From contig NZ_CP041692.1 in the NCBI RefSeq assembly GCF_007362775.1, forward strand, positions 2,480,001 to 2,544,000: a DNA stretch of 64,000 nucleotides, given 5' to 3'. This document shows, one piece after another, positions 16,016-24,922 of the stretch (its first letter is position 1; each line of letters starts with the position of its first letter). This DNA comes from Microlunatus elymi. Its GTDB lineage: Bacteria; Actinomycetota; Actinomycetes; Propionibacteriales; Propionibacteriaceae. The notes under the pieces were generated by a model. The model was not told where the DNA came from. It searched no databases and worked only from the letters and a program-made list of their open reading frames with translations. Both the position numbers and the translations under genes were made by a program.

Positions 16016-16516
16016 GTGGCTGAGTTGGTGATCATCGCTCCGCTCTCCCCGATGAAGATCGGCGACGAGTTCGAGCAGGGCGGCGTGCCCCTTCACCTGA
16101 CCGCACTTCCTACCATCCGGGTGCCGCCCAACCAGCTACAACCAGTGCTTGTGGCGATCGGTGAGGTTGCGATGTCCAACGGACCGGTTGAGGTTCAGGC
16201 GGTGGGCTACGAGCAGTTCGGCGACGCTCAGGACGTCTCCGTCACGATCATCGATCCGTCTCCGCAGCTCCGACAACTCCACCTCGAGTTGCTGGAAGCG
16301 GCACGGATGGCCGGCGCGCGGCCGCGACGCTACGACTACAACGCCGACGGATACCGACCGCACATCAGCCACACCCATGACGCTCAGGCCGTACGCCCCG
16401 GCGAATCGGTGACTCTTACCGCACTCGCCGTTCTCGACTGCAGCGAGCCGACGCGTCGGATCTCGGCGATCTGTCCGCTCAGCGATGATTCGCTGCCGGC
16501 CGAACGTACCGAATGA
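16016..16516 (+). CDS. 2H phosphoesterase-superfamily protein (2'-5' RNA ligase-like)
   Basis: A 166-residue protein with the two short His motifs of the 2H superfamily: HLTALPT near residue 27 and RPHISHTH near residue 120. These proteins hydrolyse or ligate 2',5' or cyclic phosphodiester bonds in RNA or nucleotides; the substrate here is unknown. The GTG lies 6 bases after TAATCT (16004-16009) and has no ribosome site, so the message is probably leaderless. The 259 bases upstream contain no other gene that I can support. The S53 peptidase gene follows after 15 bases, probably in the same transcript. Confidence 0.7.
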   Translation: MAELVIIAPLSPMKIGDEFEQGGVPLHLTALPTIRVPPNQLQPVLVAIGEVAMSNGPVEVQAVGYEQFGDAQDVSVTIIDPSPQLRQLHLELLEAARMAGARPRRYDYNADGYRPHISHTHDAQAVRPGESVTLTALAVLDCSEPTRRISAICPLSDDSLPAERTE

Positions 16517-16531
16517 GCGCAGGATGGAGGC

Positions 16532-18067
16532 ATGGCAGCACAACGGCAGTTCCTTGCGGGCAGCGCTCGGCCTCCGGTCACCGGCGCCCAGTTGGTCGGT
16601 CCGGCACCGGAGCAGGACGTGGTCGAGGCGACGCTGGTGTTCCGGCGCCGCGCCGAACCCGAATCGGTGACCGACGTGCTGACTCGCGACGAGCTCGCCG
16701 AGCGCTACGGCGCTCACCCCGACGACCTTGCTGTCGCGCGACGGTTGCTGACCGACGCCGGTCTCGCCGTGCTGGAGGAGGACCCGGCGTCCCGACGGAT
16801 CCGAGTGCAAGGCAGTGTCGCGGCGATGAACGCGATGTTCGGAGTCTCGCTGCAGAGCTACCGGCTGCCGGATGCCGTCGGCGGTGGCCGGGTACGGCAT
16901 CACGCCGACGACCTCAGCCTGCCCGACGAGCTTTCCGGCATCGTCACCGCCGTGCTCGGCCTGGACGACCGACCGCAGGCGAGACCGCACAGCCGACGCG
17001 CAGCGGCCGGTGCGGTCAGCTACACCCCGATCCAGGTCGGCGAGGCCTACCAGTTCCCCGCAGACACTGATGGGACCGGTCAAACACTCGCCCTGATCGA
17101 GCTCGGTGGGGGTTTCTCCGAAGCCGATCTGGCGACCTACTTCGGCGGACTCGGCGTACCGAGTCCCACCGTGACGGCAGAGAGTGTCGACGGCGCCCAG
17201 AACAGCCCGGGGAACGCCAACGACGACGGCGAGGTGATGCTGGACATCGAGATCGCCGGCGCGTTGGCCCCGGCCGCGAAGATCCCGGTGTACTTCGCGC
17301 CGAACACCGACGCCGGTTTCCTGGACGCGATTTCCCAGGCCGCGCACGCCGCCCCGGCACCGACCGTGATCAGCATCAGCTGGGGGCAGAGCGAGGACCA
17401 GTGGAGCGCCCAGTCCCGGACCGCGATGGACGACGCGCTCAACGACGCCGCGCTGCTGGGCGTCACGGTGACCGTCGCCGCCGGCGACGACGGCAGCGCC
17501 GACAGACAGGACGACGGCGCCGCGCACGTGGACTTCCCGGCGTCGAGTCCGCATGCGCTCGGCTGCGGCGGGACGACGTTGCACGCCACCGGCAGCACCG
17601 TGGACAGTGAGACCACCTGGAACGGCGGCGCAAACGGCGGCGCCACCGGTGGCGGCGTCAGCGACGTGTTCCCGACGCCCAGCTGGCAGGGAGAGGTCGG
17701 CGTCCCGGACCGCTCCGGCAGCAGCAACTCCGGACGCGGCGTGCCCGATGTGGCCGGGAACGCAGATCCACAAACGGGATACCAGGTGCTGGTCGACGGC
17801 AAGCAGGCGGTGTACGGCGGGACAAGTGCCGTTGCACCGCTCTGGGCAGCGCTGCTGTGCCGATTGGCGCAGAGCGCCGGTCGTCCGTTCGGACTGTTGC
17901 AACCTTCCTTGTACGCAAAGGCAACATCAGGTACGACGCCGCCCGGCTTCCGCGACATCACCACCGGCGACAACGGTGCCTATCAGGCCGGTCCCGGCTG
18001 GGATCCGTGCACCGGCCTCGGCGTCCCGGTCGGCTCGCAGTTGCTCAGCGTCCTGCACACCGACTGA
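16532..18067 (+). CDS. S53-family serine carboxyl peptidase (kumamolisin/sedolisin type)
   Basis: A 511-residue protein with the sedolisin plan: a pro-kumamolisin activation domain (about residues 15-145) and a catalytic domain. The Glu/Asp pair lies in GEVMLDIEIAG near residue 235, the oxyanion Asp in VAAGDDGSADR, and the catalytic Ser in YGGTSAVAPLWAA near residue 430. The calcium site is FRDITTGDNG to GWDPCTGLG at the C-terminus. These peptidases usually work outside the cell at low pH, yet no signal peptide or hydrophobic N-terminus is visible. AGGA precedes the ATG by 7 bases. Confidence 0.88.
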   Translation: MAAQRQFLAGSARPPVTGAQLVGPAPEQDVVEATLVFRRRAEPESVTDVLTRDELAERYGAHPDDLAVARRLLTDAGLAVLEEDPASRRIRVQGSVAAMNAMFGVSLQSYRLPDAVGGGRVRHHADDLSLPDELSGIVTAVLGLDDRPQARPHSRRAAAGAVSYTPIQVGEAYQFPADTDGTGQTLALIELGGGFSEADLATYFGGLGVPSPTVTAESVDGAQNSPGNANDDGEVMLDIEIAGALAPAAKIPVYFAPNTDAGFLDAISQAAHAAPAPTVISISWGQSEDQWSAQSRTAMDDALNDAALLGVTVTVAAGDDGSADRQDDGAAHVDFPASSPHALGCGGTTLHATGSTVDSETTWNGGANGGATGGGVSDVFPTPSWQGEVGVPDRSGSSNSGRGVPDVAGNADPQTGYQVLVDGKQAVYGGTSAVAPLWAALLCRLAQSAGRPFGLLQPSLYAKATSGTTPPGFRDITTGDNGAYQAGPGWDPCTGLGVPVGSQLLSVLHTD

Positions 18068-18094
18068 GGTGCCACGCTTCGATGTCGTCGATGA

Positions 18095-18682
18095 TCAACT
18101 GTTGACGAAGTCGACGATCGCGTCCAGTCCCGGCCGGTATTCGTCGGTGGTGTCGACGTCGAGTGTGGGAACGCCGAGATGGATGGCATCCCAAGCAGGC
18201 AAGCGATCCCGAGAAGTCTGGGGGTGCAGGATCTCGGAGTCGGCGTGCGCCGACCGGGTCGCCACCTCGGCCAGTCGCCGGTGCCGCCGCTCCACCAGCA
18301 CCTCGTCGGGCGTACCACAGCGGACCACGCGCAGCTCGGCGAACTCCCGCAGCGGACTCAGTCCCTGCACCCACAAGGTGTGCTGGAAGGCGGCCTCGGC
18401 GACGACCGTCACGCCGCCGGCCAGCAGCAGCCGTACGCAGTCGAAGAACAGCGGGAAGGTCCGCATGGTCAGCGGATCGGAGGTCGCGGCGACAAACCCG
18501 GCCCCGTACGCATGCACCATGCCTTCCTTGATCTCGTCCCGGCAGATCGCCGGGCAGCCGATCGCGGCGGCGAGCCGGTGCGCCAGCGTGGTCTTGCCGG
18601 AACCGGCCTGACCGCTGACGACGATCAAGGTCGGATGAAGCTCGACGTCGTCGGATGGCTGCACCTCGGAGCTCTCCGTCAT
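18095..18682 (-). CDS. P-loop AAA/zeta-toxin-like small-molecule kinase
   Basis: A 195-residue single-domain NTPase. Walker A is VSGQAGSGKTTLA near residues 22-34, followed by AICRDEIKEGM and VTVVAEAAF. The layout resembles chloramphenicol phosphotransferase/zeta-type kinases (AAA_33). No antitoxin gene is next to it, so a housekeeping or resistance kinase is as likely as a toxin. Its substrate cannot be told. It converges on the S53 gene. Confidence 0.7.
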   Translation of the reverse strand: MTESSEVQPSDDVELHPTLIVVSGQAGSGKTTLAHRLAAAIGCPAICRDEIKEGMVHAYGAGFVAATSDPLTMRTFPLFFDCVRLLLAGGVTVVAEAAFQHTLWVQGLSPLREFAELRVVRCGTPDEVLVERRHRRLAEVATRSAHADSEILHPQTSRDRLPAWDAIHLGVPTLDVDTTDEYRPGLDAIVDFVNS

Positions 18683-18705
18683 TCGGCCAGCATAGGGTTT
18701 GCGGC

Positions 18706-18843
18706 ATGAGCATGCGGTTCGTGATCACGGGAGCGCGGCGCGGCAACGGGCGGTTGGTGGCCGACACAGTTCTGTACGCGTTGTTGTTGCCGAGCGACGC
18801 TGTGATCACCGACGTCGTGCTGCGGCCCCGTCCTCGACGCTGA
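18706..18843 (+). CDS. Small unrecognised ORF (45 residues)
   Basis: The frame MSMRFVITGARRGNGRLVADT and onward ends after 45 residues and matches nothing I know. It might be the remnant of a Rossmann-type protein. What argues for it is the promoter: TAGGGT at 18693-18698 lies exactly 7 bases before the ATG, the same leaderless arrangement as other genes here. It sits between the divergent kinase gene and the converging response regulator. It could equally be chance. Confidence 0.3.
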   Translation: MSMRFVITGARRGNGRLVADTVLYALLLPSDAVITDVVLRPRPRR

Positions 18844-18868
18844 ACGACTAGGGCGTAACAGGCACGCC

Positions 18869-19510
18869 CTAGCTCCCCAGGAATCGCAACACAGCAAGGA
18901 TTCGACGGCTGTAGCCGCCGCTGGCCGACAGTCCGAGCTTGTCGAAGATCGCGTTCGCGTGTTTCTCCACCGCTGACGGCGAGATGTAGAGCCGGCGCGC
19001 GATCCCGGCGTTGGTGCGGCCCTGTGCCATCTGCTCCAGAACCTCCCGTTCACGATCGGTGAGCCGGGCCAGCGGATCGGTCTGGGTGGTGCGCTCCAGC
19101 AGTTGCCGCACGACTTCCGGGTCGAGCACCAGATCGCCACTGTGCACCCGCTCCAGCGCATCGAGGAAGTGATCGACGCCCATCACTCGATCTTTCAGCA
19201 GGTAGCCCAGGGCGTGCCCCTCGGACATCAGCCGAGTGCTGAATTCGGGTTCCACGTACTGGGACAGCACGATGATCCCGATCTCGGGCCAACGTCGGCG
19301 AATCTCCAACGCTGCTTGGATTCCCTCATCGGTGTGCGTCGGCGGCATCCGTACGTCGATGATCACCAGGTCCGGTTGTTCGGCCGCCACCGCCGGAAGC
19401 AGCTGCTGTCCGTCGCCGACCGCGGCCGGCACCTGATGCCCTTCGTCGAGCAGCAGACTGCGGATGCCTTCACGCAGCAGTGCCGAGTCCTCGGCGATGA
19501 TCACTCGCAT
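18869..19510 (-). CDS. NarL/LuxR-family response regulator
   Basis: A 213-residue two-component regulator. The receiver domain shows the acidic pocket IIAEDSALLREGI, the phospho-acceptor Asp in LVIIDVRMPP near residue 54, and the Lys in LLKDRVMG. The C-terminal LuxR helix-turn-helix has LTDREREVLEQMAQGRTNAG and SPSAVEKHANAIFDKLGL. Its ATG overlaps the 3' end of the histidine kinase gene by 10 bases, so the pair is translationally coupled. It resembles DesR-type regulators paired with membrane-sensing kinases; the stimulus is unknown. Confidence 0.92.
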   Translation of the reverse strand: MRVIIAEDSALLREGIRSLLLDEGHQVPAAVGDGQQLLPAVAAEQPDLVIIDVRMPPTHTDEGIQAALEIRRRWPEIGIIVLSQYVEPEFSTRLMSEGHALGYLLKDRVMGVDHFLDALERVHSGDLVLDPEVVRQLLERTTQTDPLARLTDREREVLEQMAQGRTNAGIARRLYISPSAVEKHANAIFDKLGLSASGGYSRRILAVLRFLGS

Positions 19511-20670
19511 ACCGGCTCCGTCGCGGGCAGCGGCAGCACGGTCGTGATCATGGTCGGTCCGCCGGCCGGACTGTGGATCGTGACCGTGCCGTTCAAGGCG
19601 GCGAGGCGGCCCGTGAGTCCGGCCAACCCGTGTCCGGCACGTGGCTCGGCGCCGCCGACACCGTCATCGGTGATGATCACGGTGACACGTTGATCATCGG
19701 CGCTGATCTCGACGTCGACCCGGGTCGCGGCCGAGTGCCTGCCGGCGTTGGTCAGACACTCGGAGACGACGTAGTAGATGCAGGTCTCGTGCGCGGCCGG
19801 CAGTCGCACCGGATCGGGCCAGTTGATCTTGACCGGGGGAGTGGAACGGTCCGCCAGTTGGGCCAAGGTGGCGGCGAGGCCGATGGCTTCGAGCGTGCTC
19901 GGTCTGACCCGCCACGCGACCTCGCGAAGATCGTCGAGCATGCCGGCAGCTTCGATGCCGGCCCGGTCGAGCAGGTCGGACGCGGGCTGACCGGTGCCGA
20001 GTCGGCGGCGGGCGCGATTGATCAACAGGCCCAGGGCGACCGCCCGCTGTTGCACACCGTCATGCAGATCGCGTTCGATCCGAGCTCGTTCGGCGTCGAT
20101 CGCCGCGACCAGGTCGGAGCGACTCAGTCGAAGCTCGTCAACCTCCTGCTGCAGGACGTCGTTGCGACTGGGGCGCAGCCAGCGGTCGGCAGCCATCCGA
20201 TCGAGCGCGGCTACGCCGGAGACGCCCATCAGGTTGAGGAAGAGCAGCAGCGCACCGGGCAAGATCAACCCGAGCACCGTTGCCGTGCCGATCCGACCGT
20301 CGCCGACGGAGTCGAGCACGGTTACTCGGACTCCGAACAGCCAGGACAGCAACACCGCGGCCACCGACCAGATCCCGTACGCGAGCAAGCCGAGGACCGC
20401 CATGGCGAGGATCCCGATCGACGCTCGTACGCCGAGATAGGCAGGGGCGCGCCGATCGGTGACTTCGCCGCGATCGGCCCAGCGCAGCCAACGGGTGAGG
20501 CGGCGGCGATGCCAGCCGACCATGATCATCGCCGGACGCCGTCCTCGACCGGCCAGTCGTGCAACCGCCGTGGCGATCAGCGCAACGAGGTCGATCGGCC
20601 AGCTGATCGCGCCGAGCAGGACTCCGAACAGTAGGCGACCGCCCCTGGAGAGATCGCGCGTCCGGTTCAC
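19501..20670 (-). CDS. Sensor histidine kinase (HisKA_3 type)
   Basis: A 389-residue membrane kinase. Hydrophobic segments at about residues 12-35, 80-110 and 120-145 give a membrane sensor domain with hardly any extracellular loop. The dimerisation and phospho-acceptor box is ERARIERDLHDGVQQRAV, with its His near residue 200. The ATPase has LTNAGRHSAATRV (N box), ITDDGVGG and GHGLAGLTGRLAAL. The GTG at 20670 lies 7 bases after TAGTCT (minus strand) without a ribosome site, so the start looks leaderless. It is the partner of the adjacent response regulator. Confidence 0.9.
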   Translation of the reverse strand: MNRTRDLSRGGRLLFGVLLGAISWPIDLVALIATAVARLAGRGRRPAMIMVGWHRRRLTRWLRWADRGEVTDRRAPAYLGVRASIGILAMAVLGLLAYGIWSVAAVLLSWLFGVRVTVLDSVGDGRIGTATVLGLILPGALLLFLNLMGVSGVAALDRMAADRWLRPSRNDVLQQEVDELRLSRSDLVAAIDAERARIERDLHDGVQQRAVALGLLINRARRRLGTGQPASDLLDRAGIEAAGMLDDLREVAWRVRPSTLEAIGLAATLAQLADRSTPPVKINWPDPVRLPAAHETCIYYVVSECLTNAGRHSAATRVDVEISADDQRVTVIITDDGVGGAEPRAGHGLAGLTGRLAALNGTVTIHSPAGGPTMITTVLPLPATEPVCE

Positions 20671-20757
20671 GGCGCCGAGACTACCTAGCCCGGGCTGTGG
20701 CCGAATTGCGGTTTTCCGCAGTGTGCCGGCTGGATTTCGGCTCATAACCTCGACGCC

Positions 20758-21414
20758 ATGATCGAGAACGTGCTGTCGGCCATCAACGACTTCGTGCTGT
20801 GGATCATGGAGCAGTTGGGAGCGCTGGGTGCCGGGATTGCCGTCGCCTTGGAGAACCTGTTCCCGCCGATCCCCAGTGAGCTGATTCTGCCCTTGGCCGG
20901 ATTCACCGCCGGACAAGGAAAGCTTGTGCTCTGGCAGGCGCTGATCTGGACCACGATCGGGTCGGTCGTCGGAGCGCTGATCCTGTACGGGATCGGTACC
21001 GCGCTCGGCGAACGACGGCTACGCCGGTTGGTGGACAAGCTGCCGTTGATGAGCGTGGAGGACCTGGACAAGGCCGAAGCCTGGTTCGATCGTCACGGCA
21101 GCAAGGCGGTCCTGATCGGCCGGCTGGTTCCGATCGTACGGAGTCTGATCTCCGTCCCGGCCGGTGTGCGCAGGATGCCGATCCTGCAGTTCGCCCTGCT
21201 CACCGCGATCGGCAGCGGGATCTGGAACACGGTGCTGGTGGGGCTGGGTTTCCTGCTCGGCAGTCAATGGCATCTGGTCGAGGACGGGGTCGGAGTGTTC
21301 CAGAAGGTCGTCGTCGCCGCCGCGGTGGCCGCGATCGTGCTGTTGCTGGTGCTGGCCATCCGTCGTTGGCGCGCGGCTGCAGCGGGGCGACAGGACGCAC
21401 TCAGCAGAGAGTGA
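20758..21414 (+). CDS. DedA-family membrane protein
   Basis: A 218-residue polytopic membrane protein. ENLFPPIPSELILPLAGF near residues 33-50 is the re-entrant motif of the DedA/VTT family, and GRLVPIVRSLISVPAGVRRM is the second conserved motif with its arginines. The C-terminus is one more helix followed by a basic tail. Family members flip undecaprenyl phosphate or phospholipids; which one this handles is unknown. It diverges from the histidine kinase gene over 87 bases and overlaps the converging oxidoreductase gene by 14 bases. Confidence 0.88.
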   Translation: MIENVLSAINDFVLWIMEQLGALGAGIAVALENLFPPIPSELILPLAGFTAGQGKLVLWQALIWTTIGSVVGALILYGIGTALGERRLRRLVDKLPLMSVEDLDKAEAWFDRHGSKAVLIGRLVPIVRSLISVPAGVRRMPILQFALLTAIGSGIWNTVLVGLGFLLGSQWHLVEDGVGVFQKVVVAAAVAAIVLLLVLAIRRWRAAAAGRQDALSRE

Positions 21415-22573
21415 TCCAGCGGCGTTCGAGTGCCGAGGTCTGCATCGCCTCCACCGCTTCGGCGGCGATCACCGCATCGTCCAGCGTCGGGCCTACCGCC
21501 CGGCCGGTGGCGATCGCGGTGATCAACTGCGCCGCCTCGATCACCTTCAGGTCGTCGAAGCTCATCGCCACCCCGGAACCGGGCTGGAAGCTGCCGAGCT
21601 CTCCGTCGCCGGGCCGGACGAAGTGCGTGACGTAGCCGGCGTCCACGTAGTCGTCCCCGCGGCAGATCTGCAGCTCACCCATCCGCCGGAAGTCCCAGGC
21701 GACCGCACCTTGATCACCATGCACCTCGAAGCCGTACGTGCACTGCTCGCCGACCGCGACCCGACTCGACTCCAACGTGCCGCGGACACCGCCGGCGAAT
21801 CTCAGCAGGGCATGGGTGTAGTCCTCGTTCTCCACCTCGGCCAGCGGACCGGTGCCGTGCGCGCTCCGGTCCGCGGTCACCGCGCCGCGCTGGCGCTGCG
21901 GGATGAAGGTCGCCTGATCACTGATCAACTCGGTGATCTCGCCGACCAGATAGCGAGCAAGATCAACTCCGTGACTGACCAGGTCGCCGAGCACGCCCGA
22001 ACCGGCCCGTGCTTGCTCGAATCGCCACGACAGCAGGGCTCTCGGATCGGCGGCGTAGTCGGCGAGCAGTCGCACGGTGATGTGTTCGAGGGTGCCGAGC
22101 CGGCCGGATTCGATCATGGACTTGGCCAGCTGCACGGCCGGGGGATGCCGATAGTTGAAGCCGGCCGCGGAGTGCCGACCGGCCGCGGCGACCGCGTCCC
22201 TGATCTCGCGTGTCTCGGCGGCGCTCCGGCCGGCCGGCTTCTCGATCCAGACGTGCTTGCCCGCTCGCGCGGCAGCGATCCCGACCTCGTGATGCAGGAA
22301 GTTCGGTGCGGTGATGCTGACCAGGTCGATGTCGTCGCGGGCGATCAACTCCCGCCAGTCGGTGTAGGTGTCGGCAAACCCGTACGCCTCGACGGCGCGC
22401 CGCAGTCGATCATCCGATGCACTGTCGGCCACCGCCACCAGTTCGGGCCGCAGTCCAAGATCGGGATAGTGCTGCCCGACCCGGAGATAGGACCGCGAAT
22501 GCAGTTGTCCCATCCAACCGAACCCGACCACGCCGACCCGCAACCGCTGTTTGTCCCCGTCCTCGGTGATCAC
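21401..22573 (-). CDS. Gfo/Idh/MocA-family oxidoreductase
   Basis: A 390-residue NAD(P)-dependent dehydrogenase. The Rossmann motif VGVVGFGWMGQLHSRSY is near the N-terminus, the EKP motif is VWIEKPAGRS near residue 110, and GDLVSHGVDLARYL carries the conserved Asp and His. It resembles inositol-2-dehydrogenase-like or glycoside-oxidising members, but the substrate is not certain. The GTG at 22573 lies 7 bases after TAGGCT (minus strand), consistent with a leaderless message. No transporter or isomerase gene is adjacent. Confidence 0.85.
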   Translation of the reverse strand: MITEDGDKQRLRVGVVGFGWMGQLHSRSYLRVGQHYPDLGLRPELVAVADSASDDRLRRAVEAYGFADTYTDWRELIARDDIDLVSITAPNFLHHEVGIAAARAGKHVWIEKPAGRSAAETREIRDAVAAAGRHSAAGFNYRHPPAVQLAKSMIESGRLGTLEHITVRLLADYAADPRALLSWRFEQARAGSGVLGDLVSHGVDLARYLVGEITELISDQATFIPQRQRGAVTADRSAHGTGPLAEVENEDYTHALLRFAGGVRGTLESSRVAVGEQCTYGFEVHGDQGAVAWDFRRMGELQICRGDDYVDAGYVTHFVRPGDGELGSFQPGSGVAMSFDDLKVIEAAQLITAIATGRAVGPTLDDAVIAAEAVEAMQTSALERRWITLC

Positions 22574-22602
22574 CCGGCCGAGCCTATTGGGGCGAAACGT
22601 GC

Positions 22603-22631
22603 TTGCCGCACCGGGCATCGTTTCGTACGTT
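22603..22631 (+). promoter_or_regulatory. Sigma-A-type promoter of a leaderless gene
   Basis: TTGCCG (22603-22608) and TACGTT (22626-22631) are separated by exactly 17 bases, and the ATG of the next gene begins 7 bases after the -10 hexamer. Transcription would therefore start at or next to the start codon. It is the clearest -35/-10 pair of the leaderless promoters in this window. Confidence 0.6.
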
Positions 22632-22638
22632 CTGGGTC

Positions 22639-22878
22639 ATGGCTGCCGCCGAGGGATTCGAGTACGTGGTGCGTGGGGGTGAGGTCGTGATCACCCATCA
22701 CGGGATCAAGGCGACGGTGCTGCGGGGGCGCCGGGCGGCCGACTTCATCGAGGATGTCGAGTCCGAGGACGCGCAACTTCTGATGGCCCGGCTGACCGGC
22801 AACTATCGGCGCGGCAACGAACGGACGGCGCGCCGGCATCTCCGCAACTCCCGCCGAGGTGCACAGCGCCCCGAGTAG
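22639..22878 (+). CDS. Small conserved actinobacterial protein
   Basis: A 79-residue basic protein. The stretch VVITHHGIKATVLRGRRAA followed by LMARLTGNYRRGNERTARR looks familiar from uncharacterised actinobacterial proteins of similar size. No membrane segment or known domain is visible. The basic C-terminus could bind nucleic acid, which is only a guess. The leaderless promoter just upstream supports it as a real gene. Its 3' end is followed by two imperfect copies of TAGCCTGAGCAGTCGTCGT before the next gene. Confidence 0.65.
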   Translation: MAAAEGFEYVVRGGEVVITHHGIKATVLRGRRAADFIEDVESEDAQLLMARLTGNYRRGNERTARRHLRNSRRGAQRPE

Positions 22879-22944
22879 CCTGAGCAGTCGTCGTAGCCTG
22901 AGCAGTCGTCGTGGGAACGACGAGCGATCGGAGTGAGGAGTGGG

Positions 22945-24363
22945 ATGCCGGAGCGCTTGACCGCAGCGGAGCAGGCCACGCTGACTCTGGACGGGGCACG
23001 CACCCCGGCGGCTGTCGGCACGGTGGCGGTGTTCAGCTCCGGGCCGTCCGGATTCGACTTCGACCGGCTGATCGACCTGATCCGCGATCGGATCCGCTAC
23101 GTCCCGCGTTATCGGCAACGGATTCTCAGCGTTCCCGGCCGGCTGGCGGAGCCGGTCTGGGTCGATGACGGCGACTTCGACCTGACCTTTCACGTCCGTC
23201 GTGCGGCGGTGCCGCGGCCGGGAAACCCGCAGCAACTTCGTGAGTTCGCTGAACGGGTGCTGTCCAGACGGATGGACCGGTCGCGGCCGCTCTGGGAGCT
23301 CTATCTGGTCGAGCGGCTCGAACATGATCAATTCGCGCTGGTGGCCAAGACCCATCCCAGCGTCGTCGACGGCATCGACACCGTCGACCTCGTCCAGGTC
23401 CTGCTGGAGGACGCTCCGTCGACCGAGATCGCGCCGGAGGAGAGCTGGCATCCGTTGCCCGCACCGACGACGATCGAGTTGGTCGTCGGAGCGCTGAACA
23501 AGAGCGTGCAGAACCCGGCCGGCACCGTGAGCAATCTGCAGAACGCCCTGACCGACGCCTACGGCACCGCGGTTTCGATCGGCGAGGCCGTCGGCCGGGG
23601 TGAGCCGTTCGGTGATCTTGTCGCCGACGCGCTGCGTGGGGCCCGAACACAGCCGCAGACTCCGTTGACCGGCTCGGTCGGTGATCAACGCCGGATCGAG
23701 GTCGTACCGCTCGAGCTCGATGATCTTCGCGCAATCGGCACCGACCATGATCAAGACCTTCACGACGTGTTGCTGGCGGTGATCACCGGGGGCTTTAGGA
23801 CCTGGCTGATGACGCGCGGAGAGATCGTCACCGCGGACTCCACGCTGACCGCGCTGGTCCCGATCAGTGTCGTCGAGGACGACGCGTCGGGCGTCACCTC
23901 GCTCGGTAGTCGCGTCGTCGGGCGGTTGACCACCCTGCCGATCGGTGAGCCGAACGCGTCGGCCCGGCTGCAACAGCTCGGCCGAGAAACTCAGCCCTGC
24001 AAGGAATCCGGACAGCCGGTGTCGGCCCGAGAGCTCGCCGAGCTCGCCGGTTTCGCGCCGCCCACCCTGCACGCACTCGGGACCCGGTCGGCCGCAGCGC
24101 CGACCAGCCAGCCGTACGACGTGTTGATCAGCAACGCGCCCGGCCCGCAGGCACCGGTCTATCTCGGCGTAGCGGAGCTGTCGGAGAGCTACCCGGTGCT
24201 GCCGCTGACCGACGGTCATCTGCTGGCGATCGGCATCACCTCGTACCAGGGCAAGATCATGATCGGACTGAACGCCGACCGGGACGCGTTCGATGATCTT
24301 GAGGTACTGGCCCAATGCATCACCGATGCCTTGGAAGACCTTCGACCGGAAGACGATCGGTGA
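22945..24363 (+). CDS. WS/DGAT-like acyltransferase with altered HHxxxDG motif
   Basis: A 472-residue protein of the wax ester synthase/diacylglycerol acyltransferase family, which normally joins acyl-CoA to alcohols or diacylglycerol at the membrane. Family landmarks are DRSRPLWELYLVERL and the late PYDVLISNAPGP. The catalytic HHxxxDG motif reads HPSVVDG near residue 137, so its second, catalytic His is Pro. Activity is therefore doubtful, or the active site differs. GAGGAG precedes the ATG at 22945. The next gene begins 2 bases after the stop. Confidence 0.8.
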   Translation: MPERLTAAEQATLTLDGARTPAAVGTVAVFSSGPSGFDFDRLIDLIRDRIRYVPRYRQRILSVPGRLAEPVWVDDGDFDLTFHVRRAAVPRPGNPQQLREFAERVLSRRMDRSRPLWELYLVERLEHDQFALVAKTHPSVVDGIDTVDLVQVLLEDAPSTEIAPEESWHPLPAPTTIELVVGALNKSVQNPAGTVSNLQNALTDAYGTAVSIGEAVGRGEPFGDLVADALRGARTQPQTPLTGSVGDQRRIEVVPLELDDLRAIGTDHDQDLHDVLLAVITGGFRTWLMTRGEIVTADSTLTALVPISVVEDDASGVTSLGSRVVGRLTTLPIGEPNASARLQQLGRETQPCKESGQPVSARELAELAGFAPPTLHALGTRSAAAPTSQPYDVLISNAPGPQAPVYLGVAELSESYPVLPLTDGHLLAIGITSYQGKIMIGLNADRDAFDDLEVLAQCITDALEDLRPEDDR

Positions 24364-24365
24364 TC

Positions 24366-24863
24366 ATGAGCGCCCAGCCGCCTCGGATGATGATCTTCAT
24401 CCCGCTGACCCACGCCGCCGCGCGAGCGATCCGCACGGCCGGCAACACCGATGACGAACTGCCCGGCTTCGCCGCCACCGGTCAGCTGATCAAGGCCCAC
24501 GACTATCGTCCGGACGAGCGCGAGGATGCCGACTACGCCGCGCAGGTCTATGCCTCGGTGGCCGGACTGGCCGAGGGCGACGACGATCGCCGGCTGGTGC
24601 TGGCCGCCGACGTGCCGATCTCCCGAGTCGCCGACGGACGCGCCGACGTCGACTACGGCTCGATACAGGTGCGCGGCCTGGCCTGGCAGGACGTGACCGC
24701 CGTCTTCGTCGACGAACCCGCAGCCGCCGTCGCGGTCGCCGCCGCCCGCAAGGCGATCATGGCCGGCGAAGATCAACAACTGGCCGCGATCCTCGAGTTG
24801 CCTGCCGTCAAGGCCCTCGATGATCACGAACTCCTCTGGCACACCCCCGACGAGAACTGGTGA
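24366..24863 (+). CDS. Conserved actinobacterial protein, possibly DUF6912
   Basis: A 165-residue acidic protein, MMIFIPLTHAAARAIRTAG at the start, with a middle segment rich in Asp and Ala and a repeated preference for short acidic turns. It resembles small uncharacterised proteins annotated DUF6912, but I am not certain. No catalytic motif, signal or membrane helix is visible. It follows the WS/DGAT-like gene by 2 bases, so they are co-transcribed. Confidence 0.6.
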   Translation: MSAQPPRMMIFIPLTHAAARAIRTAGNTDDELPGFAATGQLIKAHDYRPDEREDADYAAQVYASVAGLAEGDDDRRLVLAADVPISRVADGRADVDYGSIQVRGLAWQDVTAVFVDEPAAAVAVAAARKAIMAGEDQQLAAILELPAVKALDDHELLWHTPDENW

Positions 24864-24922
24864 TCAGCGTCCGGACGGCTTAACAGCTGAGAAATGTCCG
24901 CATCCTCGGGCAGACTAGGCCC

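Noticed and set aside
18095-18682. Zeta-toxin of a toxin-antitoxin system
   Set aside because: No epsilon-like antitoxin is adjacent and the fold is shared by many ordinary kinases.
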